This document shows, piece by piece, positions 42,973-52,209 of a DNA stretch of 64,000 bases. Position numbers and translations under genes: made by a program. This DNA is from JBECKS01 sp964557005. Its GTDB lineage: Bacteria > Pseudomonadota > Gammaproteobacteria > Pseudomonadales > JBECKS01. The stretch spans positions 124,001-188,000 of the forward strand of contig CAZKYI010000005.1 of assembly GCA_964557005.1 (NCBI GenBank), read 5' to 3'. The number at the start of each line of letters is the position of its first letter. Position 1 is the first letter of the stretch. Under the pieces are notes generated by a model. It searched no databases. It was given only the letters and a program-made list of their open reading frames with translations, and had not been told where the DNA came from.

Positions 42973-43231
42973 GGAGATCCTTCACTACGTTCAGGATGAC
43001 AAATTGAATGTCATTCTGAGGCGAAGCCGAAGAATCTTTTGGGAGATCCTTCACTGCGTTCAGGATGACAAATTGAATGTCATTCTGAGGCGAAGCCGAA
43101 GAATCTTTTGGGAGATCCCTCGACTGCGTTCAGGATGACGGTATTCTGTACTTGGGATGACTATATTCTACGTTCGAGGATGACAGAAAATTGTCATTTC
43201 GACCGAGTGAAACGAGTGGAGAAATCTCACG
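42973..43231. repeat. Tandem 69-bp palindromic repeats between convergent cysC and tesB
   Basis: Two nearly identical 69-bp units (42973-43041, 43042-43110) are followed by a third that starts the same way at 43111 and then degenerates. A separate palindromic piece with GTCATTTCGACC lies near 43194. Within each unit one arm (GATCCTTC...TCAGGATGACA) is complementary to the other (TGTCATTCTGA...GAAGAATC) around AATTGAA, giving a long hairpin. There is no gene. Such elements often sit at convergent 3' ends. Confidence 0.9.
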
Positions 43232-44111
43232 GTTTTATCATCCTGATTAAACCCTCCTGAATTACCGAAGCAACCAGTACACCGCTTTCGTTATAAACAC
43301 TGGCACGATTAAAACCACGACCACCTTGTGAAATGGGGCTGTCCCCTGCAAAGCAGAGCCATTCATCAACACGTAGTGGTTGATGAAACCAGATGCTGTG
43401 ATCAAGGCTTGCTGATTGAAAATCACGCTGCATCCACGAAACACCGTGAGGCAGAATGCAGTGTTCTAACAAACTCATGTCAGAGACCCACGCAAATAAA
43501 CCCTGATGCAAATGACTGTCATTGCCCAGTGTGCCATTGGCCTTAAACCATACAGCATTGTGTGGTTCGTGACTTTCGGGGTTGATGGGGTCAAGAAAAT
43601 AAACGGGGCGTTCTTCAAAGGCACGATCATCTTCGTACCACTGTTTGGCGTGTTCAGGCAATTTGTGTTTAATTCTGTTCCAGTTTTCTCGTGAACTTGG
43701 CAAGGAATCTGGATGAGGAATATCCGCCATAGCGATTTGATGCTGCAATCCTGTTTCAGGCTCCTGAAAACTTGCTGACAGGGTGAAGATAATTTGCTGT
43801 TTTCCTTTCTGGGTTTGTGTTGCGACAACACGGCGAGTATTGAAACTTCTGCCATCACGAACATTTTCTACTTTAAACGTGACATCCTGTTGTGGATCGC
43901 CTGCGCGTAAAAAATCAGATTTCAATGAAATGGCAGGGCGATTGTCTACAGTTGCCAATGCCGCCATCAGCGCCTGACTCACCACTTGTCCACCGTAAAT
44001 ACGATTGGTATTGGTGCTGGATTGAGCACCAATAAAAGTGTGTTCATCGATTTGTTTCAGTTGTAACAATTTTATAACGGCAGCAAGTGCCTTGTTTACA
44101 GGAGTGCTCAT
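43227..44111 (-). CDS. tesB: Acyl-CoA thioesterase II
   Basis: A 294-aa double-hotdog thioesterase that hydrolyses medium and long acyl-CoAs. The N-terminal half has FIGAQSSTNTNRIYGGQVVSQAL. The C-terminal half holds the catalytic Asp in SLDHSIWFHQP and the SQGGRGFNRASVYNESG and QEGLIR segments. The ATG at 44111 is preferred over a TTG one codon earlier. It runs convergent to cysC across the repeat block. Confidence 0.93.
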   Translation of the reverse strand: MSTPVNKALAAVIKLLQLKQIDEHTFIGAQSSTNTNRIYGGQVVSQALMAALATVDNRPAISLKSDFLRAGDPQQDVTFKVENVRDGRSFNTRRVVATQTQKGKQQIIFTLSASFQEPETGLQHQIAMADIPHPDSLPSSRENWNRIKHKLPEHAKQWYEDDRAFEERPVYFLDPINPESHEPHNAVWFKANGTLGNDSHLHQGLFAWVSDMSLLEHCILPHGVSWMQRDFQSASLDHSIWFHQPLRVDEWLCFAGDSPISQGGRGFNRASVYNESGVLVASVIQEGLIRMIKP

Positions 44112-44149
44112 CAATCAGTTCTTCAGCAAAAAAAATCAGAAAATAAACA

Positions 44150-45067
44150 TCAGGCAGCAGAGTGCTGTTTGAACCATTCTAACATCAGTGCGTTGAGTAT
44201 GGCTGGTTTTTCCTGATGCAGAAAATGACCTGCGCCCACAATTTGTTCAACCCGCAAGCTGTGTTCAAAATCTTCCTGACGCATCATTTTTTTGAATACA
44301 TCGGTATGAATGCAACCATCATCTGCACCTGTGATGGCCAGCAAAGGCACGGTGATTTTCTTACGCGTTTGTCTGGCAGTTTCCTTGTAGGCGCTGGATG
44401 AAAAATCAAACATGGCACGGTAATAACCCAGCGCAGATTTTTTGACTCCGGGTTGGGCAAGGGTTTCTATCACGGCATCCAAATCTTTTTCAGGGAGATT
44501 CCATGTGGGGCACCAGTCTTGCCAGAGTTTACGAATGAATTGAAAGTTGTTTCTTTCAACTGCCCAATCGGCAATACCACGAAGCTGAAAGAAAAACATG
44601 TACCATGAATAGCGCAGTTGCACGGGATACTTGCGGAAGGCTTCCTGGGAAAAACGCCCCAGATGGGGTACTGCCATCGCAGTAACCGAGTGCAGTTTTT
44701 CAGGAGCCATTGCTGCGACTACATAGGCAATCACTGCACCCCAGTCATGCCCTACCAGATGTACTTTTCCGACATTCAGTTGTTCAATCCACGCGATGAC
44801 ATCTTCTGCCAAACGAATGATGGCAAAGTTTTCGTTGCCACCTTGTCTGGGAATGGAGCCGGGTTCATAACCACGCAGTGTCACGGAAATGGCACGATAG
44901 CCAGCTGCGGCAAAGGCAGGTAATTGATGACGATAGGAGAGTGCGTGATCGGGGAAGCCATGTAAACATAGAACAACTTCTCCTTCACCTTGCGTGATTG
45001 CACCAAAGGTGAGTGTTTCACCATTTTCCAGAGTACGTGTAAATTGCAGTTGTTCAAACGTGTTCAT
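44150..45067 (-). CDS. Alpha/beta hydrolase, epoxide-hydrolase-like
   Basis: A 305-aa alpha/beta hydrolase. Oxyanion motif HGFPDHALSYRHQ, nucleophile elbow VGHDWGAVIAYV with Asp as nucleophile, an acidic residue in TGADDGCIH, and the general base His in GAGHFLHQEKP. An Asp nucleophile followed by Trp points to epoxide hydrolases or haloalkane dehalogenases rather than esterases. It starts 4 nt after the glutaredoxin-like gene, so the two form an operon. The substrate is unknown. Confidence 0.85.
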   Translation of the reverse strand: MNTFEQLQFTRTLENGETLTFGAITQGEGEVVLCLHGFPDHALSYRHQLPAFAAAGYRAISVTLRGYEPGSIPRQGGNENFAIIRLAEDVIAWIEQLNVGKVHLVGHDWGAVIAYVVAAMAPEKLHSVTAMAVPHLGRFSQEAFRKYPVQLRYSWYMFFFQLRGIADWAVERNNFQFIRKLWQDWCPTWNLPEKDLDAVIETLAQPGVKKSALGYYRAMFDFSSSAYKETARQTRKKITVPLLAITGADDGCIHTDVFKKMMRQEDFEHSLRVEQIVGAGHFLHQEKPAILNALMLEWFKQHSAA

Positions 45068-45071
45068 CAAA

Positions 45072-45410
45072 TTATCTCAGATGTTTCTTTAATTCAGCGC
45101 ACCCGCCAATAAACTTTCCCTCTACAAATACCATTGGGAAGGTTTTCCAGCCTACCCAGATTTTCAGGCTTAAACGTTTACGCCATTCAGCAAAATAAGA
45201 ACCATATTCGAGATAGCAAAAATCAATATTGGCTTGCTTGAGTGCTTTCACTGCATTCTTGCAATGTGGGTTGCCCTTCATGCCCACCACCACATAGGCA
45301 TTATTGGCAATGGCGTTTTTGACTTCGTTAATCATGGGTGCCTGATCGGCAACCATCTGCTCCAGCACTTCGGGTGCGATGTTTTGGGTATCAAAAATTT
45401 CACGGTTCAT
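45072..45410 (-). CDS. Monothiol glutaredoxin-like protein
   Basis: A 112-aa thioredoxin-fold protein with the monothiol motif GNPHCKNAVKALK, a TFPMVFVEGKFIGGCAEL segment corresponding to the glutathione-binding cis-Pro and GG loop, and a C-terminal Lys-Lys. Monothiol glutaredoxins carry Fe-S clusters with glutathione, normally at CGFS; here the active Cys is followed by Lys-Asn-Ala, so the exact activity is open. It is co-transcribed with the downstream hydrolase. Confidence 0.78.
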   Translation of the reverse strand: MNREIFDTQNIAPEVLEQMVADQAPMINEVKNAIANNAYVVVGMKGNPHCKNAVKALKQANIDFCYLEYGSYFAEWRKRLSLKIWVGWKTFPMVFVEGKFIGGCAELKKHLR

Positions 45411-45611
45411 ATGGGTTTCCTTGTAAGTTGTTGCTGAGTGAATTGAATGGGCGGCCAGTATATTCCAGCGAGTGAGTGGCTTTCCAGAAGGGATTCTATG
45501 ACAGGAAGCACAGCAGTCGGGATAAATGGCTGTAGAAAGGGAGCAATCGGGCGAGTTTGTTTGTCTTAAAAGTATTAGTATTGGAGCAATAAGTGTTTAT
45601 TGGGGCGGAAA

Positions 45612-48600
45612 ATGTATCCATTCAAAAAACAATCTGGATTTCGGACATTGGTTTTGATGGGCTTGTGTACCTTTGTGCAGAGTGCCTATTCGGCTATTAC
45701 GATTGATAATTTTAATGCCCATGTTTTTTGCAATATTGTTTTGCCTTGTGCTCAACCAACGCCAACAGCTGGTAACAGGCGGGTAGATGCACCAAATGTT
45801 GGGCTTGGAGGTGAAAGGGATCATATTTTTTATGCGTATCCCGACAACCTTTTTCCGATTATCACCTCGACAAGAATGCCTGGCTTTAATACAGCAATGA
45901 TTTTTAATGTTGCTAATGGAATTGACTCGTCACTTATGAGCCTTGTATATGATGGAAATGATAATAATGATGTCGATACTATTGTGTTTAATCTGATGAA
46001 TGTAGATTTGACAAATGGTGGAGCTGAAAATGCCTTTAGATTGAGAATCTCAACTGCTACAGATGTCTCCTTAAGGTTAAAGCTTTATGAAGATGTGGAT
46101 ACCTACTCAGAAATTTCAAAAACAGTTCCCAGCTCAAATAATGTTTACCAAAATGCCTACATTCCTTTCCTGGATCCTGATTTTGTACATGTAAATGGGG
46201 GGGTAGATTTAGCGAGTGTTAAAGCAATTGAACTTGAATTTATCAATGAAGCTTCAAGCGAGGGCGATGCACTAACAATCGCAGATGCCGTTGTTGCCTT
46301 GTTAGGAAATAATGCAGCAAGTTTGGCATTTGGCGTAGCTATTTGTAATGCAGTTCCTGCTAACTGCCTTGAACTTCATCATGGAATTGGCATAGATCAT
46401 TTTGAAACAACCAAGCAAATTTCTCATACCATTTCTGCTGCAATACTCGATGACAAAAATCTTGATGGTGACATTGATTCAGCAGCCGATCTGGAAGACA
46501 CAGATACCTTTCGTTATACCGTCACCATTACCAATGCTGATGATTTACTCGATGCACCTGCAACCAACCTTGTTTATACGGCCAGTTTTAATCCTGATTA
46601 TGCTTCGTTTATCAGTGGTACTGTCACAAGCGGTCTGGGTTCAGTGACGACAGGCAATGAAGAAGGGCATACATCGATTATGGTAGAAATCGGCACGCTT
46701 GCCGATGGTGAAAGCGTAACAATCACGTACGACATGAAAGTAGATGCGGGTTATGAGCAAACGCCAAACATTACCTATTCCCATCATGGCAACATCAGTG
46801 CCGATGAATGGGATGCCTATGACACAGACTCTATTAATGTCCTGATTAACAAATTCGATTTTCAAACCGATATGACTGTCGCTGCACTCGATGATGCCGA
46901 TGGCGATGGTTTCAGTGGTGCAGGTGAACGCATTCGCTATACGGTCACAATTAACAATGTCGGCCCTAATACTTCAAGTTTGGTGGTGTTTGATTTGCCT
47001 GCTTTGGATGGTGCGACTTTTGTAACAAATTCCTATAGTCATGTTTCGGGTGTGTCTGGCACCAATCAATCGGCCAACGGTGCAGTTCGTATTCGTTATA
47101 CTAACTTCCCTCCATATTCGAGTAGCACGTTCACCTTTGATTTTAAAATCATGGATGAGCCGATTTATTTTGCGGAAATTGATCGCATTACCGCTTCAGC
47201 ACTGATTACCAATGATGCGGGAGCAGGGCAGCCTTTTTATATTGGGTTGAGTGATGATCCAACAGACCCTACCAGTGGGTTTGATGATCCAACTGTTATC
47301 CTGATTGATGCTTTTCCAAACAATGTAGCGGCTTCTGTGGATGGTGACGACGATGGTATGCCCGATGAATGGAACGCAGGTTGTAATGCTGCATGCCAGC
47401 AAGATTCGGGTTTAACGCTCGATCCTTCTCCCAATGATACCGATAATAACGGTGTTCCCAATGATCCCGATAACCCCAATGCCGATGACGATGGCGATGG
47501 TGTTCCCAATGGTGTGGATGCTTTTCCATTCGATCCTGCTGCCAGCGTTGATACCGATGGAGATGGCATGCCTGATGCGTGGAACGCAGGGTGTGATGCT
47601 GCATGCCAGCAAAAATCGTCTTTAACTGTTGATGATGACGATGACAATGATGGTGTGCCGGATGTTGATGATGCTTTCCCATTGCACTGTCAGGCTTCGG
47701 TTGATACCGATGGCGATGGCAAGCCCGACAGTTTCCATAATCCCTTACCTGCAGGCTGTGTGAATGATGGCAGTCTGCTGGTGGATGATGACGATGATAA
47801 CGATGGCGTGCTGGATGTTAATGATGCTTTCCCTTTGAATCCGGCGGCATCTGTGGATGCAGATGGTGATGGCATGCCCGATGCGTGGAATGCAGGTTGT
47901 AACCTTGTTTGCCAGCAAAATTCCGGTTTAACGCTCGATGCCTTTCCCAACGATACCGACAACGATGGCGTGATCAATGCGCTGGATGCCTTCCCCACCA
48001 AGTGTCAGGCTTCGGTGGATACCGATGGAGATGGCAAGCCCGATAGTTTCCATGACCCCCTACCCGCAGGCTGTGTGAATGATGGCAGTCTGATTGAGGA
48101 CGATGATGATGATAACGATGGCGTGCTGGATGTTGATGATGCCTTCCCTTTGAATCCGGCGGCTTCTGTCGATACCGATGGAGATGGTATGCCTGATGAA
48201 TGGAACGCAGGCTGTGATGTAAGCTGTCAGCAAAATTCCGGTTTAACGCTCGATCCGTACCCCAATGATACTGATAACAACGGTGTTCCCAATGATCCGG
48301 ATAACCCCGATGCCGATGATGATGGTGATGGCATACCGAATAGCGAAGATGATGAGCCTTATCGGGATAATAATCCCCCGACTATTGTTGCGCCTAAAGC
48401 GATTCAGATTAATTCAACTGGAAAATTAACCACCTTGCCTGGTAACTTGCTTAAAAATGCGGTGGCGAGTGATGTTTATCAGGGTGTCGCGGTGGCATGT
48501 GAGCGGATATTGAAAAGCACGAGCTCTGCGCAGCCTTGCTGGTATTTTCATGATGCAAAAACCACCTATGCTGTGGGTGAGCATGTGATTACATGGACAG

Positions 48601-48788
48601 TGGTCGATACCGCAGGCAACAGTTCTACCGATACTCAGAAATTAACCGTGGTTGGAAAAGACAGCGGCGGTGATGGTGGTAATAATTCAGGCTCCGCTGG
48701 TGGCGGAGGCGGTGGTTCCCTCAGTGCGTATGGTGTTTTTGTGCTATTGGCCTTGTTATGGCGACGCAGGCAGTTGGTGGCGATGTGA
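45612..48788 (+). CDS. Large secreted Ca-binding-repeat protein with GlyGly-CTERM sorting signal
   Basis: From ATG 45612 the product is 1058 aa. In order: a signal peptide (to ~23), an N-terminal region of unknown fold with its own Cys residues, two DUF11-like beta domains (~290-400 and ~420-530), about 300 residues of Asp-rich thrombospondin-3-type repeats (DTDGDGMPDAWNAG, DDDDDNDGVPDVDDAFP), a HYR-like domain (~915-1000), and a tail GGGGGGSLSA, hydrophobic helix, RRR. The tail is a GlyGly-CTERM signal handled by rhombosortase and type II secretion. The repeats should bind Ca2+. No secretion genes are nearby. Confidence 0.82.
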   Translation: MYPFKKQSGFRTLVLMGLCTFVQSAYSAITIDNFNAHVFCNIVLPCAQPTPTAGNRRVDAPNVGLGGERDHIFYAYPDNLFPIITSTRMPGFNTAMIFNVANGIDSSLMSLVYDGNDNNDVDTIVFNLMNVDLTNGGAENAFRLRISTATDVSLRLKLYEDVDTYSEISKTVPSSNNVYQNAYIPFLDPDFVHVNGGVDLASVKAIELEFINEASSEGDALTIADAVVALLGNNAASLAFGVAICNAVPANCLELHHGIGIDHFETTKQISHTISAAILDDKNLDGDIDSAADLEDTDTFRYTVTITNADDLLDAPATNLVYTASFNPDYASFISGTVTSGLGSVTTGNEEGHTSIMVEIGTLADGESVTITYDMKVDAGYEQTPNITYSHHGNISADEWDAYDTDSINVLINKFDFQTDMTVAALDDADGDGFSGAGERIRYTVTINNVGPNTSSLVVFDLPALDGATFVTNSYSHVSGVSGTNQSANGAVRIRYTNFPPYSSSTFTFDFKIMDEPIYFAEIDRITASALITNDAGAGQPFYIGLSDDPTDPTSGFDDPTVILIDAFPNNVAASVDGDDDGMPDEWNAGCNAACQQDSGLTLDPSPNDTDNNGVPNDPDNPNADDDGDGVPNGVDAFPFDPAASVDTDGDGMPDAWNAGCDAACQQKSSLTVDDDDDNDGVPDVDDAFPLHCQASVDTDGDGKPDSFHNPLPAGCVNDGSLLVDDDDDNDGVLDVNDAFPLNPAASVDADGDGMPDAWNAGCNLVCQQNSGLTLDAFPNDTDNDGVINALDAFPTKCQASVDTDGDGKPDSFHDPLPAGCVNDGSLIEDDDDDNDGVLDVDDAFPLNPAASVDTDGDGMPDEWNAGCDVSCQQNSGLTLDPYPNDTDNNGVPNDPDNPDADDDGDGIPNSEDDEPYRDNNPPTIVAPKAIQINSTGKLTTLPGNLLKNAVASDVYQGVAVACERILKSTSSAQPCWYFHDAKTTYAVGEHVITWTVVDTAGNSSTDTQKLTVVGKDSGGDGGNNSGSAGGGGGGSLSAYGVFVLLALLWRRRQLVAM
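47330..48360 (+). repeat. Degenerate DNA repeats encoding TSP3-like Ca-binding units
   Basis: Segments such as GATACCGATGGAGATGGCA and CCGATGACGATGGCGATGG recur many times. At least three longer blocks encode DGDGMPD(A/E)WNAGC followed by CQQ and SGLTLD, alternating with blocks encoding DGDGKPDSFH and PAGCVNDGSL. The near-identity of the blocks suggests recent duplication and possible length variation. Confidence 0.8.
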
Positions 48789-48812
48789 GTACATCATATT
48801 GAATCACGTGTT

Positions 48813-48840
48813 GATGGCGGGTTATCCCGCCATTTTTTTT
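48813..48840. terminator. Bidirectional terminator
   Basis: The stem ATGGCGGG / CCCGCCAT with a TTAT loop is followed by T8 on the plus strand. It lies between the convergent surface-protein and isomerase genes. Confidence 0.88.
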
Positions 48841-48844
48841 GCCA

Positions 48845-49435
48845 TTATTTTTTTAACTGATGTTCCACCAAAGGCAAACGATCGTTACCAAAAAACAATT
48901 CGTCGCCCACAATAAAACTGGGTACACCAAAAATCTGCCGATTCACCGCCGCTTCGGTGTCATTTTTCAGACGCGTTTTATTTTCTTCCGAAAATGCCAG
49001 TGCTTTGCATGCTTCAACATCCAGTTTTAAACCTGAAAGCAACGCATCAATCTCTGCTGGCTCAGCCATATTTCTTTTTTCCTGCCACACCGCCTTGAAG
49101 GCAGCCTCGTGAAATTCATTAAACACAGCTTGTTCCTGAAGCGCACAGGCAATGCGCATCAATGACAAGCTGTTGACCGGAAAATGTGGATTGAATGCAA
49201 AGGGAATCTGGTAGTAATCCACCCAATGACTGACATCTTTTGCAAGGTAGCCCACTTTGCTTTTAACAGGATTCATCATGGGTGCCTGATTCCCCGTTGC
49301 CTTGAAAATGCCGCCCAGCAGTACGGGTTTGTAAATCACAGTGGCCTGGGTGCTCTGCACAAGTTTGCTGATTTGCGTATTGGCAAGATAACTGTAGGGG
49401 CTGGCGTAATCGAAGTAAAAGTTGAGTGTCTTCAT
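48845..49435 (-). CDS. 2-hydroxychromene-2-carboxylate isomerase family protein (DsbA fold)
   Basis: A 196-aa thioredoxin-fold protein of the kappa-GST/HCCA-isomerase group. FYFDYASPYSYLA carries the active-site Ser in place of CxxC, and GVPSFIVGDELFFGNDRL is the conserved C-terminal segment. HCCA isomerases act in naphthalene breakdown, but most chromosomal members have unknown glutathione-dependent roles. No aromatic degradation genes are close. It is divergent from the AlkB-like gene. Confidence 0.85.
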   Translation of the reverse strand: MKTLNFYFDYASPYSYLANTQISKLVQSTQATVIYKPVLLGGIFKATGNQAPMMNPVKSKVGYLAKDVSHWVDYYQIPFAFNPHFPVNSLSLMRIACALQEQAVFNEFHEAAFKAVWQEKRNMAEPAEIDALLSGLKLDVEACKALAFSEENKTRLKNDTEAAVNRQIFGVPSFIVGDELFFGNDRLPLVEHQLKK

Positions 49436-49567
49436 GTTCAGGAGATTCCTGTGTGCAAGTATTGTTGTTGAGTGCGATTATTCTGTCACAAGGCATCATT
49501 ATGCAAGTATGGTCATGTTGTTAAATTGATAAGTAGACTTGCATGTGCATCTTCTGAGAAAACGACT

Positions 49568-50827
49568 ATGTTGACCATCCTGAATAAATTCGACAGAGAA
49601 AAATCTGTTTTCTGGCGCAATATCCGCAGAGAACCCTACCACTTTGGTTTATATATTCATGTGCTTATATCGGCATTGTTATTGGTAACGTCATTGCTTG
49701 CTTTTGTATTCGGGCGTGAAGCTTCCATTCTGATGTGGATTGCACTGATTGGTTTCGGACTGTATGCAGGCGTTTACAGACGCTTGATGGGGTTTAAATA
49801 CAAGCTGGATAACAATATTCCCATCACGCTTGATGAAAAAATCAAAGTACATGATTCATTTTCCAAGGAGGAAGAGGTAGCACGCAGGGAAGACCCTTGG
49901 TATGACGCGATTGTCTATGCCTTCCACGCGCTGCATTACATTAATTTCTTTGGCATTTTATTTGTGCTGGCACAACTTCAATCGATGATTGTTGCACTGA
50001 TTTTTGCGCTGGCCTGGGGCTATGCCTACTCAGGTATTCTGATTGCCTTTAGTCACGAATTTTTACATCGCCGTTCCTTGTTTCATCAGATGTTGGGTGG
50101 TTCGCTGTGGTCATTCTTTTGTTACGGTACATTTTTGTCCGAGCATTGCATGGTTCACCATGTGCATGTGGCAACCCCGCTCGATGCGTCTTCTGCACCG
50201 AAAGGGCAAACCCTGTACCAATTTTTGCCACGTGCGTTAATGCACAATGCACCCAATGGCTTTAAGGCCGAGGCCAAACGGCTGCAAGAAAGAGGCAAGC
50301 CTGCATTCAGCATTTACAACCGTATCCTGTGGTTGAGTTTGTTATCTGTAGTGATTTTTTATTTGTCGTGGCAGATTGCAGGCATCTATGGTGTGGTATT
50401 TTTTATGGTGCAAACCATTTTCAGTATTTTGAAAATCGAAGTGGCGAATTATTTCATGCACTATGGTTTGCAAAGAAAATTGTTACCCAATGGCCGCTAT
50501 GAACGCGTTTCACCTTTACATTCCTGGAACATTGAAGGGTATGATCATTTTATTGTGGTGAATGTGAGCCGCCATTCGGATCATCACGCTTTTCCAAGAA
50601 GACCTTACCCTGTACTGAGAAATTTTCCTGATGCGCCCCAGCTGCCTTTGAATTTTTCCCAGGCCTTGTTGTTGCCTTATTTTCCCAAGGTGTGGTTTTC
50701 CATTATGGACCCTGTGGTCGATGAGCACATGGACAAGCTGGAGCGCTGGCGCAATGAAAACAAGGACGACTATCAAATGGTGATGGGGATTTCAGGCCGT
50801 TCAGAAATGCAGCAGAGTGGGGGTTAG
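49568..50827 (+). CDS. AlkB-like membrane di-iron hydroxylase (alkane 1-monooxygenase family)
   Basis: A 419-aa protein with about six membrane helices. The His motifs are in the order of alkane hydroxylases: SHEFLHRR, EHCMVHHVHVATPLD, NYFMHYGLQRK and SRHSDHHAFPRRPYPVL. In AlkB the third box is NYxEHYG; here Met replaces Glu. The di-iron site should hydroxylate a fatty or alkyl substrate and needs rubredoxin, which is not adjacent. The ATG at 49568 has GAGA upstream; the longer frame adds 32 unrelated residues. It could be an alkane hydroxylase or a lipid-modifying relative. Confidence 0.83.
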   Translation: MLTILNKFDREKSVFWRNIRREPYHFGLYIHVLISALLLVTSLLAFVFGREASILMWIALIGFGLYAGVYRRLMGFKYKLDNNIPITLDEKIKVHDSFSKEEEVARREDPWYDAIVYAFHALHYINFFGILFVLAQLQSMIVALIFALAWGYAYSGILIAFSHEFLHRRSLFHQMLGGSLWSFFCYGTFLSEHCMVHHVHVATPLDASSAPKGQTLYQFLPRALMHNAPNGFKAEAKRLQERGKPAFSIYNRILWLSLLSVVIFYLSWQIAGIYGVVFFMVQTIFSILKIEVANYFMHYGLQRKLLPNGRYERVSPLHSWNIEGYDHFIVVNVSRHSDHHAFPRRPYPVLRNFPDAPQLPLNFSQALLLPYFPKVWFSIMDPVVDEHMDKLERWRNENKDDYQMVMGISGRSEMQQSGG

Positions 50828-50921
50828 AGGGGTCGCCTGCTTTTTTAAGTATCAATCAACACGCATGGAAGTTTTCTGCTAGAATCCAGCCACATTTTTC
50901 CCAGAGCACCTGAGATTTTGC

Positions 50922-52133
50922 ATGAGTGGCGAACACAAGCACGGTGAGCAGCAACTTTCACAAGAGCTGGCTGAAGCCAAGGAGCAGTTGCTCGATTTCT
51001 TTGATCGCTTTGGGGATATTTACTTTTGGGATTTGGGCAGGAAAGCCAGAGCAGTTTCCATCACGGCGATGCTCACCAATTTTCTGGTGAGCATTAACGC
51101 AGGGTTTATTGCCAAGGTTCAACCCAAAACACTGTCTCTCGATTTTGAAATTGCACAATGGACTTATCAGTTCACCGCTTTCTGTGCGCTGTATTATTTT
51201 GCATTGTCTGTATTTGCGCATATCAGTTTTGTTAAACAGAAATACCAGAAAGCAATACTCTATGGTGTGCTCGCAAGCCTGTCAGTCACCCTGGCGGTGT
51301 TTGGCAGTTTGATGGGTTTTTTTGACAACACCACCTGGTTTATTTTTTTCCTCTATACCATGCTCGGTTTTGTGTTGCTTGATTGGCGACAGGTGGTGAT
51401 TACCGATTTCTGCATTATTTTTGGCATGATTCTGATTAGCGTTTTTCACGAAGCATTGCCTTTTCCTGTACAGGCGTATTTGTTCTCGCACGAGTCTCAC
51501 TATATCGGTTCGATGAGTTTTCTGGATTTGCTGGTGGCGTGGACCATTACTGTCACCGCTGCGGTTTCAGGTATGTGGATTATGAGTTTTCTGCTCAGAA
51601 ACTGGCATGCACATGGCGTTGAGCATGTGTCTTTTGCCCATCTGGATCCGCTCACCAAGGTGATGAAACGTAGTGCCATCTTGCATCTGCTTGAAGATGA
51701 GGTGCTGGCCGCAGCCAGAGAGCAGCAGCCCTTGACGGTTGCGGTGATTGATATGGACAAGTTCAGGGCTTTGAATGCTGACTATGGCCATGTGATTGGG
51801 GATCAGGTGTTGACGCATTTTGCACGTTTGCTGACGGAAGTTAGCCGCAAGGGAGATTTTGTTGGCCGTTATGGTGGTCAGGAATTTATGATTGTCTTTC
51901 CACGGTGTCGTTCCGAGGTGGCTGTTCAGGTGCTTGAGCGCTTGAAGGCCATTATTTCCGATGACAACTTTGCGCCGATTGAAGGCAAAAAGTTTCGCTT
52001 GAGCTTCAGTTCAGGCATTGCCTATTTGCGCCCGGGAGACAGTAAATTCGAAAATGTAATTGCCCGTGCGGATCTGGCACTGGCTGATGCAAAAGCCAAA
52101 GGTGGTAACCAGATTCTGGTACATGGTGAATAA
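50922..52133 (+). CDS. Membrane GGDEF protein 1 of 3, degenerate (GGQEF)
   Basis: A 403-aa protein: a soluble start, six helices (~45-215), then a GGDEF domain. The signature is RYGGQEFMIVFP, with Gln where Asp or Glu binds metal, and the upstream motif is DPLTKVMKRSA, with Lys where NR is usual. An RxxD inhibitory site (RKGD) is present five residues before. It may not synthesise c-di-GMP but could bind it. It shares the pre-membrane motif DIYFWD-x-x-x-KA with the next two genes, so the three arose by tandem duplication. Confidence 0.85.
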   Translation: MSGEHKHGEQQLSQELAEAKEQLLDFFDRFGDIYFWDLGRKARAVSITAMLTNFLVSINAGFIAKVQPKTLSLDFEIAQWTYQFTAFCALYYFALSVFAHISFVKQKYQKAILYGVLASLSVTLAVFGSLMGFFDNTTWFIFFLYTMLGFVLLDWRQVVITDFCIIFGMILISVFHEALPFPVQAYLFSHESHYIGSMSFLDLLVAWTITVTAAVSGMWIMSFLLRNWHAHGVEHVSFAHLDPLTKVMKRSAILHLLEDEVLAAAREQQPLTVAVIDMDKFRALNADYGHVIGDQVLTHFARLLTEVSRKGDFVGRYGGQEFMIVFPRCRSEVAVQVLERLKAIISDDNFAPIEGKKFRLSFSSGIAYLRPGDSKFENVIARADLALADAKAKGGNQILVHGE

Positions 52134-52209
52134 TCGGACTGCCACCGTATTTGGGTAACAAGAACAATAATTTAACCTGAACATAGCTGGTTTTTAAAAT
52201 TGGGGGTAT

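Noticed and set aside
42973..43231. CRISPR array
   Set aside because: Units are contiguous without unique spacers, are 69 bp long and internally palindromic, and no cas gene is present.
45411..45611. Riboswitch or small RNA in the 200-bp gap before the surface-protein gene
   Set aside because: Purine-rich stretches were compared by eye with c-di-GMP riboswitch cores; the conserved GCAAA/tetraloop pattern is missing.
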